This document shows, piece by piece, positions 23,205-31,848 of a stretch of DNA of 64,000 bases (position 1 is the first letter of the stretch; every line of letters starts with the position of its first letter). Made by a program: the position numbers and the translations under genes. Under the pieces are notes generated by a model. That model was not told where the DNA came from, did no database searches, and worked only from the letters and a program-made list of their open reading frames with translations. Source of the DNA: Gammaproteobacteria bacterium BRH_c0 (GTDB lineage: Bacteria; Pseudomonadota; Gammaproteobacteria; Pseudomonadales; Porticoccaceae); NCBI GenBank assembly GCA_000961645.1, contig LADM01000097.1:28244-92243 (forward strand), given 5' to 3'.

Positions 23205-25136
23205 TTATTCCTCATTAATGATCTGGTTATTATCGAGTCGGGCATAGGCAGCGATCAGCAAACAGCCATAAAAATACTCTTTGAAATTAGCGGCACGATC
23301 CAAACCCATGCGCTTCAGCCCGGAGGCTACTTTTACATTGATCCTTGATGGCAGCAATCCTCTGATAGCCAATTGTGCCAGCCGCCAGCGGGAATGGGAT
23401 GCCCCTTCGATGATTTTCAGCACCTCAAGCAACTGCTGTTCTGTGAGGGTGAAATCCGTGCCAAAGGGGTAGGGTTGTAACAGCGGGCGGAAAGCGTCGG
23501 CTGAGAGTATCGATTCAATCCGCTCCGGGGTGTTGTGCTGGTATGCTTCGGGAATCTGGTAGTCTGCGGCAATTTTCCCGGCTTTTTTTGCTGTTTCCAG
23601 CAGCTCCGACTGAAAGCGCGAATCGGTGACCGCCAGCATGGCGGCAATCACTGCGCTGTCGGTTTTGCCGCGCAGGTTGGCAATGCCGTATTCGGTGACG
23701 ACAATGTCGCGCAGATGGCGCGGCACCGTGCAGTGGCCATAGGACCAGCGGATATTTGACAGGGTTTTGCCGTTACTCTTGCGGGTAGCGGCAATGGTGA
23801 TAATGGAGCGCGCGCCCTCCAGGGCAAAGGCCTGGGAGGCAAAGTTGTACTGGCCGCCCACACCGCTGACCACCTGGCCGTTTTCAAGCCCGTCCGAGAT
23901 CACCTCCCCCAACAGGGTCGCCATCATGCCCTTGTTGATAAAGCGCGCAGCGTTGCGGCCCCGGCGCTTGTCCTCCTCATCACCGTACAGATCGTTGACG
24001 TAACTGACCGGGCGCATGGCAAATTTGTCGCGTTCGACCGGGTCCATCTCCCGCAGGCGCCGGTAGAGCACTTTGGGGCCGAGAAAAAAGGCCGCGTTGA
24101 GCACCTTGCCATCCACCTCGCGGCGCAGGATGCCGGCGTCGTAGAGGTCGAGAAAGGTATCCACCAGCATTTCACTCAGGCCGTGCAGGCCTTGTTCAAA
24201 GGGGGCTAAGTCAAACGGGGCCAGTTCAGTGCCCGGCCCGGTGTGGCGGTCAGGGGTAAGTGCTTTCACCAGGGCGCGGAAGGCAGCATTGTCGCGATGC
24301 CGCAGGATCAGGCACTGGGCCACGGCATCACCCACCGAGCCGATGCCGATTTGCAGTGTGCCGCCGTCCTTGACCAGGCGGGCGATATGCAGGCCGGCGG
24401 CATATTCGCTGATGGGCACCGGGGTTTTCGGCGGCGCCACCAGGGAAAACTGGCAGGCGGGGCTGTCGAGCATGGCGGCGAAATCCTGCGTCGCAAACAG
24501 CGCCTCTCCCGCCATAAAGGGCAGTTCGTCGTTGACCTGCCCGACAAACATAAAGTCCGCCTTGCCTGCTCGGCGGGCGGCCAGCATGTCGCTGGTCATA
24601 TCGGCATTGCAGCTGGCACTGTAGCGCTTGTTGCCAGTATCGTCGTTGTCTTGTGCCACCAGCTGTGCCAGCACATTGACGCCCCGCTCCAGCAGATAGC
24701 CCAGGGCATGGGTGTAGTTGGCGCAGATATGGTCTTGCTGGGCCGATGCCACCCCCAGCTGGCTGCCAGCCAGAAAGAAAAATTCCTCAACGCGGATATT
24801 GGCGGGCAGGGCATTGCCCTTGCGGGCCTCGGCGTAGTGCAGGGCCGGGTAATCCCCGTAGAGGCGCTCCAGCACCGGCGCCAGGAAGCGTTTTTGCAAA
24901 TCCGCCTTGAAGACGGGTTTTTCCAGTGTCAGGGCGGTGAGAATGGTCAGCGACAGGGTGTTGTCCGCCGCCACCCGGTCATAGAGGGCATTGGCGATAT
25001 GGTTGGCCTTGCCCAGCCCCAGGGGCAGGGCGAGCACAATACGCGGGCCAACCTGGCGGATAATGTCGTCCGCCAGCACTGCCGGGTCGCTGTAGAGCGG
25101 TAAAGTGGTTGTCTGTGTCACTGAAGCGTGCGCCAT
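23205..25136 (-). CDS. acetyl-CoA hydrolase/CoA-transferase family protein
   Basis: A 643-residue member of the acetyl-CoA hydrolase/transferase family. Recognisable are an N-terminal half with IVLALPLGLGKANHI, GIGSVGDA and a C-terminal half with SGVGGQYNF and IVVTEYGIANLRGKT. It would move CoA between acyl groups or hydrolyse an acyl-CoA, for example to activate the acid substrate or release a product. It overlaps the FadB-like gene upstream by 19 nt. The length is somewhat above the usual 430-550, with extra sequence in the middle and at the C-terminus. Confidence 0.85.
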   Translation of the reverse strand: MAHASVTQTTTLPLYSDPAVLADDIIRQVGPRIVLALPLGLGKANHIANALYDRVAADNTLSLTILTALTLEKPVFKADLQKRFLAPVLERLYGDYPALHYAEARKGNALPANIRVEEFFFLAGSQLGVASAQQDHICANYTHALGYLLERGVNVLAQLVAQDNDDTGNKRYSASCNADMTSDMLAARRAGKADFMFVGQVNDELPFMAGEALFATQDFAAMLDSPACQFSLVAPPKTPVPISEYAAGLHIARLVKDGGTLQIGIGSVGDAVAQCLILRHRDNAAFRALVKALTPDRHTGPGTELAPFDLAPFEQGLHGLSEMLVDTFLDLYDAGILRREVDGKVLNAAFFLGPKVLYRRLREMDPVERDKFAMRPVSYVNDLYGDEEDKRRGRNAARFINKGMMATLLGEVISDGLENGQVVSGVGGQYNFASQAFALEGARSIITIAATRKSNGKTLSNIRWSYGHCTVPRHLRDIVVTEYGIANLRGKTDSAVIAAMLAVTDSRFQSELLETAKKAGKIAADYQIPEAYQHNTPERIESILSADAFRPLLQPYPFGTDFTLTEQQLLEVLKIIEGASHSRWRLAQLAIRGLLPSRINVKVASGLKRMGLDRAANFKEYFYGCLLIAAYARLDNNQIINEE

Positions 25137-27280
25137 CCCGGGTCAGGGCTGAATCGGTCGCCCTGTTCGGCGGCCAGTGTTTGCAGGGCGTTGACAACAT
25201 CGTCGATACCCCGCTGCCGGGCATAATGCAGGGGACCGCCGCGAAAGGGCGCAAAGCCGGTGGCGAAGATGACGGCGCCGTCCAGTACGTCTTGCTGCTG
25301 TCCAGCGCTGGCATCCACCACCTGTTCGCGCAAACAGCTGACGCAGGTGTTGAGCAGGGGCAGTATCAGGCGGTCTGTCAGGCTGTTGTCCTCATCCACG
25401 CCGGGATCATTTTTTTTGTCGGCGGAGCCATTGCTCCACGAGTAAAGCCCTTGGCCGGATTTGCGGCCGGTTTCCCCGGCTTCCACTTTTTTGCGAATCC
25501 ATTGCGGCACCGCAGGCATCTTTCCGTCGAGCTGGTCGGCGAGCATATCCGCCACTGCGATACAGATATCGAGCCCCACCTGGTCGGCCAGTTCCACCGG
25601 CCCCATGGGCATGCCGAAATCAATGGCCGCCTGGTCGATGGTCTCGGCATTCACCCCTTCATCCAGCAACAGCATGGCTTCCAGCAGGTAGGGGGTCAGC
25701 ACCCGGTTGACGAGAAAGCCCGGCGAGCTGTTCACCGGGGCGGGCAGGCGACTGATGGTGTCGATAAAACTCAGGGCACGGGTTCGACAGCTGTCATCAA
25801 GACCATCGTGGCTGACCAGTTCCACCAGCTGCATCTGCGCTACCGGATTGAAAAAGTGCAGGCCCAGAAAACGCGAGGGGTTGGTCAGTTCGGTGCGCAA
25901 GTCTTCGAGGGGAATGCTGGAAGTATTGGTGGCAAGAATGGCGCTCGGCTTCATTTTTGCTTCCAGCTCGCGGTAAACGGCAGCCTTGATGTCGGCCTTT
26001 TCCGGCACCGCTTCGATCAGGATATCGGCGTGGCGGGCGCCGTCACCGGCCAGGTCGGGAATCAGGCGGTCTAGCACGGCGCGCTGCTCGGTGCCGCTCA
26101 GGTGCTTGCGCTTGCACAGGGTTGCAGCGCGGGCGATGGCGGCGGCGATCATCTTTGGTTCGCGGTCGGCGAGGGTAACCTTCAAGCCGCTAAAGGCGCA
26201 CCAGGCGGCAATATCGCCGCCCATGGTGCCTGCGCCCACCACATGGACATGGCGGATATCGGGATCGGTTGCAGCGACTGCATGTCCATCGGAGGCCAAT
26301 TTTTTGAGCTGCTCGCGCAGGAAAAATACCCGAATCAGGTTTTGCCCCGTCGGCGAAGTTACCAGCCGGGCGAATGACTGGATCTCGGCAGTTTGCATGG
26401 CCTTGTGGTCACTGCCCTGCTTGTTGCCTTTTCCACCCAGCTCGCGCCACAGCTCGATCAGGGCAAAGGGCGCGGGGTAATGGCGACGGTCTGCCTTTTT
26501 GGCCGCTTCCTGCTCCATCCGCCGGGCAGCCATTGCGCGCACAGGGGAAAGATTGAAAATTGGCGAAAACCAGGGCGGCCTGGCAGCGGGCAGTTTGCCT
26601 GCCGCCATATCGGCCACGGCATTGAGCACATGGCGCTCCTCGGTGACGGCGTCCACCAGCCCCAGACGGTTGGCTTTGGCGGCAGGCACGGTCTTGCCGG
26701 TCAGCATCAGGGTCATGGCCTCGACCGGGTTGATCAGGGCTGTGGCGCGAAACGTACCGCCCAGCCCCGGATGCAGCCCCAGCAATACCTCCGGGAAGCC
26801 AAAGGTGGCACCGGCAATGGCGATACGCTGGTCGCAGGCCAGGGCCAGTTCAAGGCCGCCCCCCAGGCAGGGGCCGTGGATTACCGCCAGGGTGGCAACG
26901 GGCAGTTGTGACAGGCGGTCGACAATGGCGTGGGCGCGCTGGAGTCGCTGGGCTACTGCGGCACTGTCTGTCTCTCCCCGGAACATGCCCACATCGGCGC
27001 CGACACAAAAGCCCGAGGCTTTGGCTGAGCGCACAACCAGTGCCCTGGGGCGGTCGGTCTCCAGGCCGGCGAGAATGGTGTCGAGTTCCTCCAGCACGGC
27101 CTCATCGAGGCTGTTGGCGCTTGAGCCCTGTTTGTCGAACACCAGCCAGGCGATAGCGGCGTCATCACGAGTCAGGGTCCAGTGCTTATTGGGGTGGTCG
27201 TCGCTGCTGGCAACCGGTCCCAACTCAAGGCGCTTGCTGTCCAGCACAGCGAGGATATCCACAGTTTTGCTCGTTTTCAT
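25118..27280 (-). CDS. FadB-like enoyl-CoA hydratase / 3-hydroxyacyl-CoA dehydrogenase
   Basis: A 720-residue bifunctional beta-oxidation enzyme. The N-terminal crotonase part has the oxyanion and catalytic motifs FCVGADVG and HGPCLGGGLE (catalytic Glu about 144) and FPEVLLGLHPGLGG. The dehydrogenase part starts with VVGAGTMGG (349-354, NAD binding) and carries LGLHFFNPV with the catalytic His, followed by two HAD C-terminal segments. It hydrates enoyl-CoA and oxidises the hydroxyacyl-CoA. Its ATG abuts the TAA of the thiolase gene, the classical FadI/FadJ-like partner arrangement in one operon. Confidence 0.92.
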   Translation of the reverse strand: MKTSKTVDILAVLDSKRLELGPVASSDDHPNKHWTLTRDDAAIAWLVFDKQGSSANSLDEAVLEELDTILAGLETDRPRALVVRSAKASGFCVGADVGMFRGETDSAAVAQRLQRAHAIVDRLSQLPVATLAVIHGPCLGGGLELALACDQRIAIAGATFGFPEVLLGLHPGLGGTFRATALINPVEAMTLMLTGKTVPAAKANRLGLVDAVTEERHVLNAVADMAAGKLPAARPPWFSPIFNLSPVRAMAARRMEQEAAKKADRRHYPAPFALIELWRELGGKGNKQGSDHKAMQTAEIQSFARLVTSPTGQNLIRVFFLREQLKKLASDGHAVAATDPDIRHVHVVGAGTMGGDIAAWCAFSGLKVTLADREPKMIAAAIARAATLCKRKHLSGTEQRAVLDRLIPDLAGDGARHADILIEAVPEKADIKAAVYRELEAKMKPSAILATNTSSIPLEDLRTELTNPSRFLGLHFFNPVAQMQLVELVSHDGLDDSCRTRALSFIDTISRLPAPVNSSPGFLVNRVLTPYLLEAMLLLDEGVNAETIDQAAIDFGMPMGPVELADQVGLDICIAVADMLADQLDGKMPAVPQWIRKKVEAGETGRKSGQGLYSWSNGSADKKNDPGVDEDNSLTDRLILPLLNTCVSCLREQVVDASAGQQQDVLDGAVIFATGFAPFRGGPLHYARQRGIDDVVNALQTLAAEQGDRFSPDPGWRTLQ

Positions 27281-28582
27281 TTACACCGCCTCCAGCAACA
27301 TGGCGCCGCCCTGGCCGCCGCCGACACACTGGCTGGCGATGCCGCGTTTGAGCCCCAGCCGTTTGAGGCTGTTGGCCAGATGCAGGACGATGCGATTGCC
27401 GCTGGCCGCCACCGGGTGGCCGAGGCTGATAGCGCCGCCGTCGATATTGAGGCGCTCCGCCGCGATGGCGCCCATGGCGCTGTCGAGGCCAAGCACGGTG
27501 CGGCAAAATTCATCGCTTTGCCAGGCGCGAAGGCAGGCCAGTACTTGGGCGGCAAAAGCTTCATTGATTTCCCACAGGTCGATATCGCCGAGGCCGTAGT
27601 CGCCGCGCTTGAGCAGTTCGGTGGCGCTCAGCACCGGGCCGAGCCCCATAATGGATGGGTCGAGGGCCGACCACTGGCTGTCGACAATGCGCGCCATGGG
27701 TTCCAGTCCGTGGCGTTCCACTGCTGTCTCTGAGGCCAGTACCACCCAGCTGGCACCGTCGGTGACCTGGGAACTGTTGCCCGCCGTTACCACACCCCAG
27801 GGTTTTTCAAATACCGGCTTGAGGCCCTCCAGCCGCGCCGCCGTGGTATCGGGCCTGACGCCGTTGTCAGCGTCGTAGCATTCGCCGCTGGTGGCAAAGG
27901 CCGGGGTCAGCTCCTCTTTCAGCCAGCCATTTTCCTGGGCTTGCGCCAGGCGCCGGTGACTTTGCGCGGCGTACTCGTCTGCCGCCGGGCGGGAGATATC
28001 AAACAGATGGGCGAGCACTTCGGCAGTCTGTCCCATATTGAGATCCACCACCGGGTCTGTCAGCCCCTTCAACAGGCCGATCACCGGCGCGAAAAAGCCG
28101 GGCCGCACCCGGCTCAGCACCTTGATGCGTTGGGGCAGAGTCTTGGCGCCATTCAAGGCGGCAAACCAGGCGGTTGCCTGCTTGTTGAAATACAGCGGCG
28201 CATGACTGAGGGATTCACTGCCCCCTGCCAGAACCAGGTCGGCCTCCCCCCCGCGGATGGCCTGACAGCCACCATCGATGGCCAACATGCCGGAGCCACA
28301 GTTGATCTGCACCGTGTGGGCAGGCATCGCGGCTCCCATGCCCAGCCGCAGGGCGGCAATGCGGGCAGGGTTCATCTCCTCCGCCAGCACATTGACACAG
28401 CCGAGAATCACCTGGTCGAAGCAATCGGCTGAAAAAGGCTGGCGCAACAACAGGGGTCGGCCACACTGCACGGCCAGGTCAACGGGGGTGAAAGGACCGG
28501 GGGCGCCCGCCACCTTGAGAAACGGGGTGCGGGCGCCATCGACGATATAAACGGGGCGATGTGGAGGCCTGGTAAGGCTGAT
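27281..28582 (-). CDS. acetyl-CoA acyltransferase (thiolase), apparent ATC start
   Basis: A thiolase of about 433 residues that cleaves 3-ketoacyl-CoA. Active residues: Cys95 (INCGSG), His389 (LGHPVAASG) and Cys419 (QCVGGGQGG). A frame starting at the GTG at 28513 lacks the first strand of the fold; 23 further in-frame codons encode RPVYIVDGARTPFLK, the normal thiolase N-terminus. This extension contains no ATG, GTG or TTG. It begins with ATC (28582-28580) exactly where relatives have Met before S-L-T-R-P, and AGGGAG lies 7 nt upstream. I therefore propose initiation at ATC, or a recent ATG-to-ATC change or base error. First gene of the minus-strand operon. Confidence 0.85.
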   Translation of the reverse strand: MSLTRPPHRPVYIVDGARTPFLKVAGAPGPFTPVDLAVQCGRPLLLRQPFSADCFDQVILGCVNVLAEEMNPARIAALRLGMGAAMPAHTVQINCGSGMLAIDGGCQAIRGGEADLVLAGGSESLSHAPLYFNKQATAWFAALNGAKTLPQRIKVLSRVRPGFFAPVIGLLKGLTDPVVDLNMGQTAEVLAHLFDISRPAADEYAAQSHRRLAQAQENGWLKEELTPAFATSGECYDADNGVRPDTTAARLEGLKPVFEKPWGVVTAGNSSQVTDGASWVVLASETAVERHGLEPMARIVDSQWSALDPSIMGLGPVLSATELLKRGDYGLGDIDLWEINEAFAAQVLACLRAWQSDEFCRTVLGLDSAMGAIAAERLNIDGGAISLGHPVAASGNRIVLHLANSLKRLGLKRGIASQCVGGGQGGAMLLEAV

Positions 28583-28589
28583 AACGCTT

Positions 28590-28595
28590 CTCCCT
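28590..28595 (-). promoter_or_regulatory. Shine-Dalgarno that decides the thiolase start
   Basis: AGGGAG on the minus strand, 7 nt before the ATC codon at 28582-28580. No comparable sequence precedes the GTG at 28513, so the ribosome-binding site supports the longer protein. Confidence 0.55.
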
Positions 28596-28635
28596 GGGAG
28601 TTGGTCTGCCTCTTATGCGGCAATCGTAAAACGAA

Positions 28636-29082
28636 TTATTCGACGATCAGCTTGCCCTTCATCACCGCCCAGTGGCCGGGGAACGAGCAGAAAAAGGTGT
28701 AATCACCGCCTTTTTCCAGCGTTGATACGTCAAAGGTGATGCTGGTGCTCTCACCGCCACCAATCATATCGGTATGCAGCAGAACCCGTTTGTCACCGGG
28801 TACCAGATATTCGTTGTCCAGCCCCTGTGTCATACCCTCCTGGGCCACGGCCTGGAATTGGTCGCTGTCAGTGACGACCCAGTTGTGACCCATTTGCGCA
28901 ACCGGGAGCTTGCCGGTGTGGGTCAGGGTCAGTTTGACCTGTTGGCAATCAGCGCCAATGGTCAGTTCTTTCTTGTCGAACTGCAGCTGGTCGTTGGCGC
29001 TGATCTCGAGTTCACAGTCGTTCGCCAAAGCCTGGCCGGCAAACAGCAGGGTGGAGAGGGCAAGAAAAAGTCGCAGTTTCAT
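28636..29082 (-). CDS. azurin, periplasmic type-I copper protein
   Basis: A 148-residue azurin precursor. The signal peptide ends at LANDC (residues 15-23). Copper ligands are His66 in MGHNWV, Cys132 and His137 in FFCSFPGH and axial Met141; Gly65 precedes the first His as in known azurins; Cys23 and Cys46 would form the N-terminal disulfide. It shuttles electrons in the periplasm, for instance to cytochrome oxidases or periplasmic dehydrogenases. It lies upstream of, and in the same direction as, the thiolase operon, 53 nt away from the thiolase start, but functionally may be independent. Confidence 0.95.
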   Translation of the reverse strand: MKLRLFLALSTLLFAGQALANDCELEISANDQLQFDKKELTIGADCQQVKLTLTHTGKLPVAQMGHNWVVTDSDQFQAVAQEGMTQGLDNEYLVPGDKRVLLHTDMIGGGESTSITFDVSTLEKGGDYTFFCSFPGHWAVMKGKLIVE

Positions 29083-29494
29083 GGTGTGATTCCCTGGTTG
29101 TCGTGAAGATGAATAAAAACGCGGTCTGGCGTCGTGCGATGGACAGGTTCATCATAGAACAGCCTTGCTGAGTCCACCACTCAGGGTTCGACAACGCTGA
29201 TCGCGCAGATACTCCCCGAGATTGCCAAATGGCTGCAAAACGCCGGGCGAGGATTGCCGGGAGCGTGGTCCGCGGCCTTTTAATACAGGTGTCTTGGTGA
29301 TACAGTGCCTTAAAAAAGTACTGCTAGTAAAGGCTGGTTCTGGCACCCCCAACAGCAAGCTGCTCGCGCAGGCTGCCTTGCTCAGAATCCATACATCAAG
29401 GCAGCCTCAAGGCAGGAAAAACACCGGCGCCTGATCACACCCTGGCGACCAGGTGCAGACCAATAACAACACTCGAATCAACAACAGGTAATCA
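29083..29494. other. divergent intergenic region between azurin and the DUF1214 genes
   Basis: 412 nt with no recognised gene. It must hold the promoters for azurin (minus) and for the plus-strand run starting at 29495. A short open stretch at about 29171-29284 has no start and no family resemblance I can name. No copy of the 15-bp TetR-type operator is found here. Confidence 0.35.
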
Positions 29495-30613
29495 ATGATG
29501 AACAGCAACGCCGCCAGGGATGTGTCTGTCCTGTGGGAAGCCTTTTGCGACAATATCAAGAACGCCGGAATGGATATCCTCGCTTCCGCCGAGGGACTGG
29601 ATGATGTTAACCAGGCCGAAGGCCTGCGCTACCTCACCCGTCTGCTCAAGGGCAGCTTCGAAAAATTTGTTGAGTTTGCCGACCCTCTCGATCCGGTCAT
29701 TTTCAAAATGTGCGATGAACGCTCCGGCTACGGTGGCGACAACCCGGACAACATCTATTCCGCCAGCCCCATCCAGGCCGGTCAGGTGTACGAGATCACT
29801 GGCAATCGCGGCAACATCTTCCAGTTCAACTTCAATATGTTCAAATTTGGCACCAACAGTCAGTACGAATTGCTGGGGCAGCTCCACGACAAGCAGCTGC
29901 ACTTTGATGAGCAGGGCAATTTCACCATTTTCCTCGGTGGCGAGCCGCTGGACCACAACTGGCTGCCAATCCCCGAAGGCGCTAATCAGATCATGCTGCG
30001 CCAGACCTTTTGCGATCGCAGCAGGGAGCAGGAGGTGACCCTGAAGATCCGCCTGGTGTCGGATTCTGCGGCTATTCCGCCTCTTGGCCTCGACAGCATG
30101 ATTCGCAAGCTCAGTGGCGCGGAGGACTTTTTCTGCAAGACGGGCCGCATGATGCACGGCTGGTCAAAAGACTTTACCCGCTCGATGAACAGTCTGCCCC
30201 TGACCGATCCTCAGTTTATTGCCGAGGGCGGCGGCGATCCCAGCGCCTTCTTTTATATCTCCTCCTGGAGGCTGGAACCGGGTCAGGCGCTGCTGGTGCA
30301 TATCCCGGAATTTCCCGAAGGCAAGCTGTGGAATCTGGCGCTGTTCAACTTCTGGTTTGAATCCATGGATTATGTGAATTTCCGCATTCACACCAATAAC
30401 CGCATCTGTCACATCAACGTTGACGGCAGCGTCACCCTGGTGATCGCCAATGAAGATCCGGGTGTCGATAACTGGCTCAACGCCACCGGTCATGTGCAGG
30501 GCAATATGGTGATGCGCGCCTGGAGTGGCGGCGTGCGGCCCGTTGATCCACAAACTGAATTGGTGGATATCAACAGCGTCGACTGGGCGCAAAAATTCCG
30601 CCGCTGGTCCTGA
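29495..30613 (+). CDS. DUF1214-like domain protein, copy 1
   Basis: A 372-residue soluble protein without signal peptide. The C-terminal part (about 240-350) resembles DUF1214, with FYISSWRLEPGQALLVHIPE, WNLALFNFWFESMDY and a block IANEDPGVDNWLNATGH. The N-terminal half is not recognised. DUF1214/DUF1254 proteins are poorly characterised and are often found near steroid- or aromatic-type catabolic genes. It is the first of a plus-strand run and is structurally related to the gene at 31849, with a sulfotransferase between. No reaction is claimed. Confidence 0.7.
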   Translation: MMNSNAARDVSVLWEAFCDNIKNAGMDILASAEGLDDVNQAEGLRYLTRLLKGSFEKFVEFADPLDPVIFKMCDERSGYGGDNPDNIYSASPIQAGQVYEITGNRGNIFQFNFNMFKFGTNSQYELLGQLHDKQLHFDEQGNFTIFLGGEPLDHNWLPIPEGANQIMLRQTFCDRSREQEVTLKIRLVSDSAAIPPLGLDSMIRKLSGAEDFFCKTGRMMHGWSKDFTRSMNSLPLTDPQFIAEGGGDPSAFFYISSWRLEPGQALLVHIPEFPEGKLWNLALFNFWFESMDYVNFRIHTNNRICHINVDGSVTLVIANEDPGVDNWLNATGHVQGNMVMRAWSGGVRPVDPQTELVDINSVDWAQKFRRWS

Positions 30614-30656
30614 CCTGAACTTTTCACCTGAAACCACATAAAGACAAGAGTGAATC

Positions 30657-31814
30657 ATGCAAACCTACAGCCTGAACGCCGAAGAAATTTTTGCCACCGC
30701 TGCCCGTGAAGCGGGCCTTGAGAAATATGCCGATGACGGCATGCGCCAGCGCTTTTACGACTTGATGCAACTGTTCAATGATTTTGGCCGCATCCCGGAA
30801 CCCGCCTATGCCGATGCCGTGGCTGAAATCAAACGAGTGGTGGGACTGCGTCTGAAACTGGCCCGTGACTGGAGCGAGCACCCGGAAATCCTCGAAGGCA
30901 AAATCGAGCAGCCCTTTTTTGTGATCGGCAATGCCCGCGCCGGTACCACCTTTGCCCAGTCGATCCTCAACCTGGATGAAGGCCACCGCACCCCCTGTTA
31001 CTGGGATACCCGCAACCCTTCACCGCCACCCGGGCTTGATCCTGCGGCGGATGCGGCGGCCCATGAAGAGGCGAAAGCCTTTATCAATTTTATGGTGAGC
31101 AGCTCGCCAGGCCTGCTGCCCTCGCACCCCTATTTTGACCAGGAAGGCTATACGGAAGCAGAGGACGAATTTCCCTATTCCATCGATTTCAGCATGGCCT
31201 ACCCGCTGCATTACATGAAGGTTCCCACTCTTCCCCAGTGTCTGCCGCCTAAGGACCCGGTCCAGGCCCTGCAATTCCACAAAAAAATGCTGCAGCAATT
31301 TCAGTGGAAAATGCCCTGCAAGCGCTGGGTGGGGAAAGGCATTATTCACCAGTACATCATGCCTTCGCTGCTGGAGGTCTACCCCGATGCGGTGTGTTTC
31401 TGGATGCACAGGCCGCCGGAGGAATACATCGCTTCGCTGCTGGAACTGCTCGAACTGCAATACAAACCCTTCAATGGCGATCTCTACAATGTTCAGTCGG
31501 AGGCCATGGTTGAGCAGCTGAAAGCGGGCATCGATTTTTTCATGAGCCAGCCCAGCATTGACGACTCCCGGGTACACCATATCCGCTTCCGCGATTTTGT
31601 TGCCGACCCTGCCGCAGTGATCGCACCCATCTATGAAAAAAGCGGCGTGCCCTTCACCAAATACTTTGAGAAGCGCATCAAGGATCGCATTAGCGATCCG
31701 GCATTTCGGGCCGATCGCCACGGCAAGTTTGTCTATTCACTGGATAAGTTCGGTTTGACCAAGGAGGGCTTGCGCAGCCAGTTTGCCGATTACTGCGAAC
31801 GCTTTGAGCTGTAA
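30657..31814 (+). CDS. sulfotransferase family protein
   Basis: A 385-residue member of the PAPS-dependent sulfotransferase-like family. The 5'-phosphosulfate loop is visible as FVIGNARAGTTF (about 88-99), with a downstream W-V-G-K-G segment and a FWMHRPPEEYIASLLEL helix that matches the 3'-phosphate-binding Arg/Ser region. It would transfer sulfate to a hydroxyl group, or in this catabolic setting perform an unknown variant. Set between two DUF1214-like genes, an arrangement suggesting one functional unit. Confidence 0.8.
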   Translation: MQTYSLNAEEIFATAAREAGLEKYADDGMRQRFYDLMQLFNDFGRIPEPAYADAVAEIKRVVGLRLKLARDWSEHPEILEGKIEQPFFVIGNARAGTTFAQSILNLDEGHRTPCYWDTRNPSPPPGLDPAADAAAHEEAKAFINFMVSSSPGLLPSHPYFDQEGYTEAEDEFPYSIDFSMAYPLHYMKVPTLPQCLPPKDPVQALQFHKKMLQQFQWKMPCKRWVGKGIIHQYIMPSLLEVYPDAVCFWMHRPPEEYIASLLELLELQYKPFNGDLYNVQSEAMVEQLKAGIDFFMSQPSIDDSRVHHIRFRDFVADPAAVIAPIYEKSGVPFTKYFEKRIKDRISDPAFRADRHGKFVYSLDKFGLTKEGLRSQFADYCERFEL

Positions 31815-31848
31815 ATTTTGCCTGGCAACCGCATAGAAGGAACAGGTT

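Noticed and set aside
23205..28582. Long open frames on the plus strand opposite the thiolase/FadB/CoA-transferase genes (for example 24243-25103, 25109-26074, 26499-27599)
   Set aside because: They are composition shadows of GC-rich genes on the other strand: no family motifs, Gln/His/Arg-rich translations, no ribosome sites.
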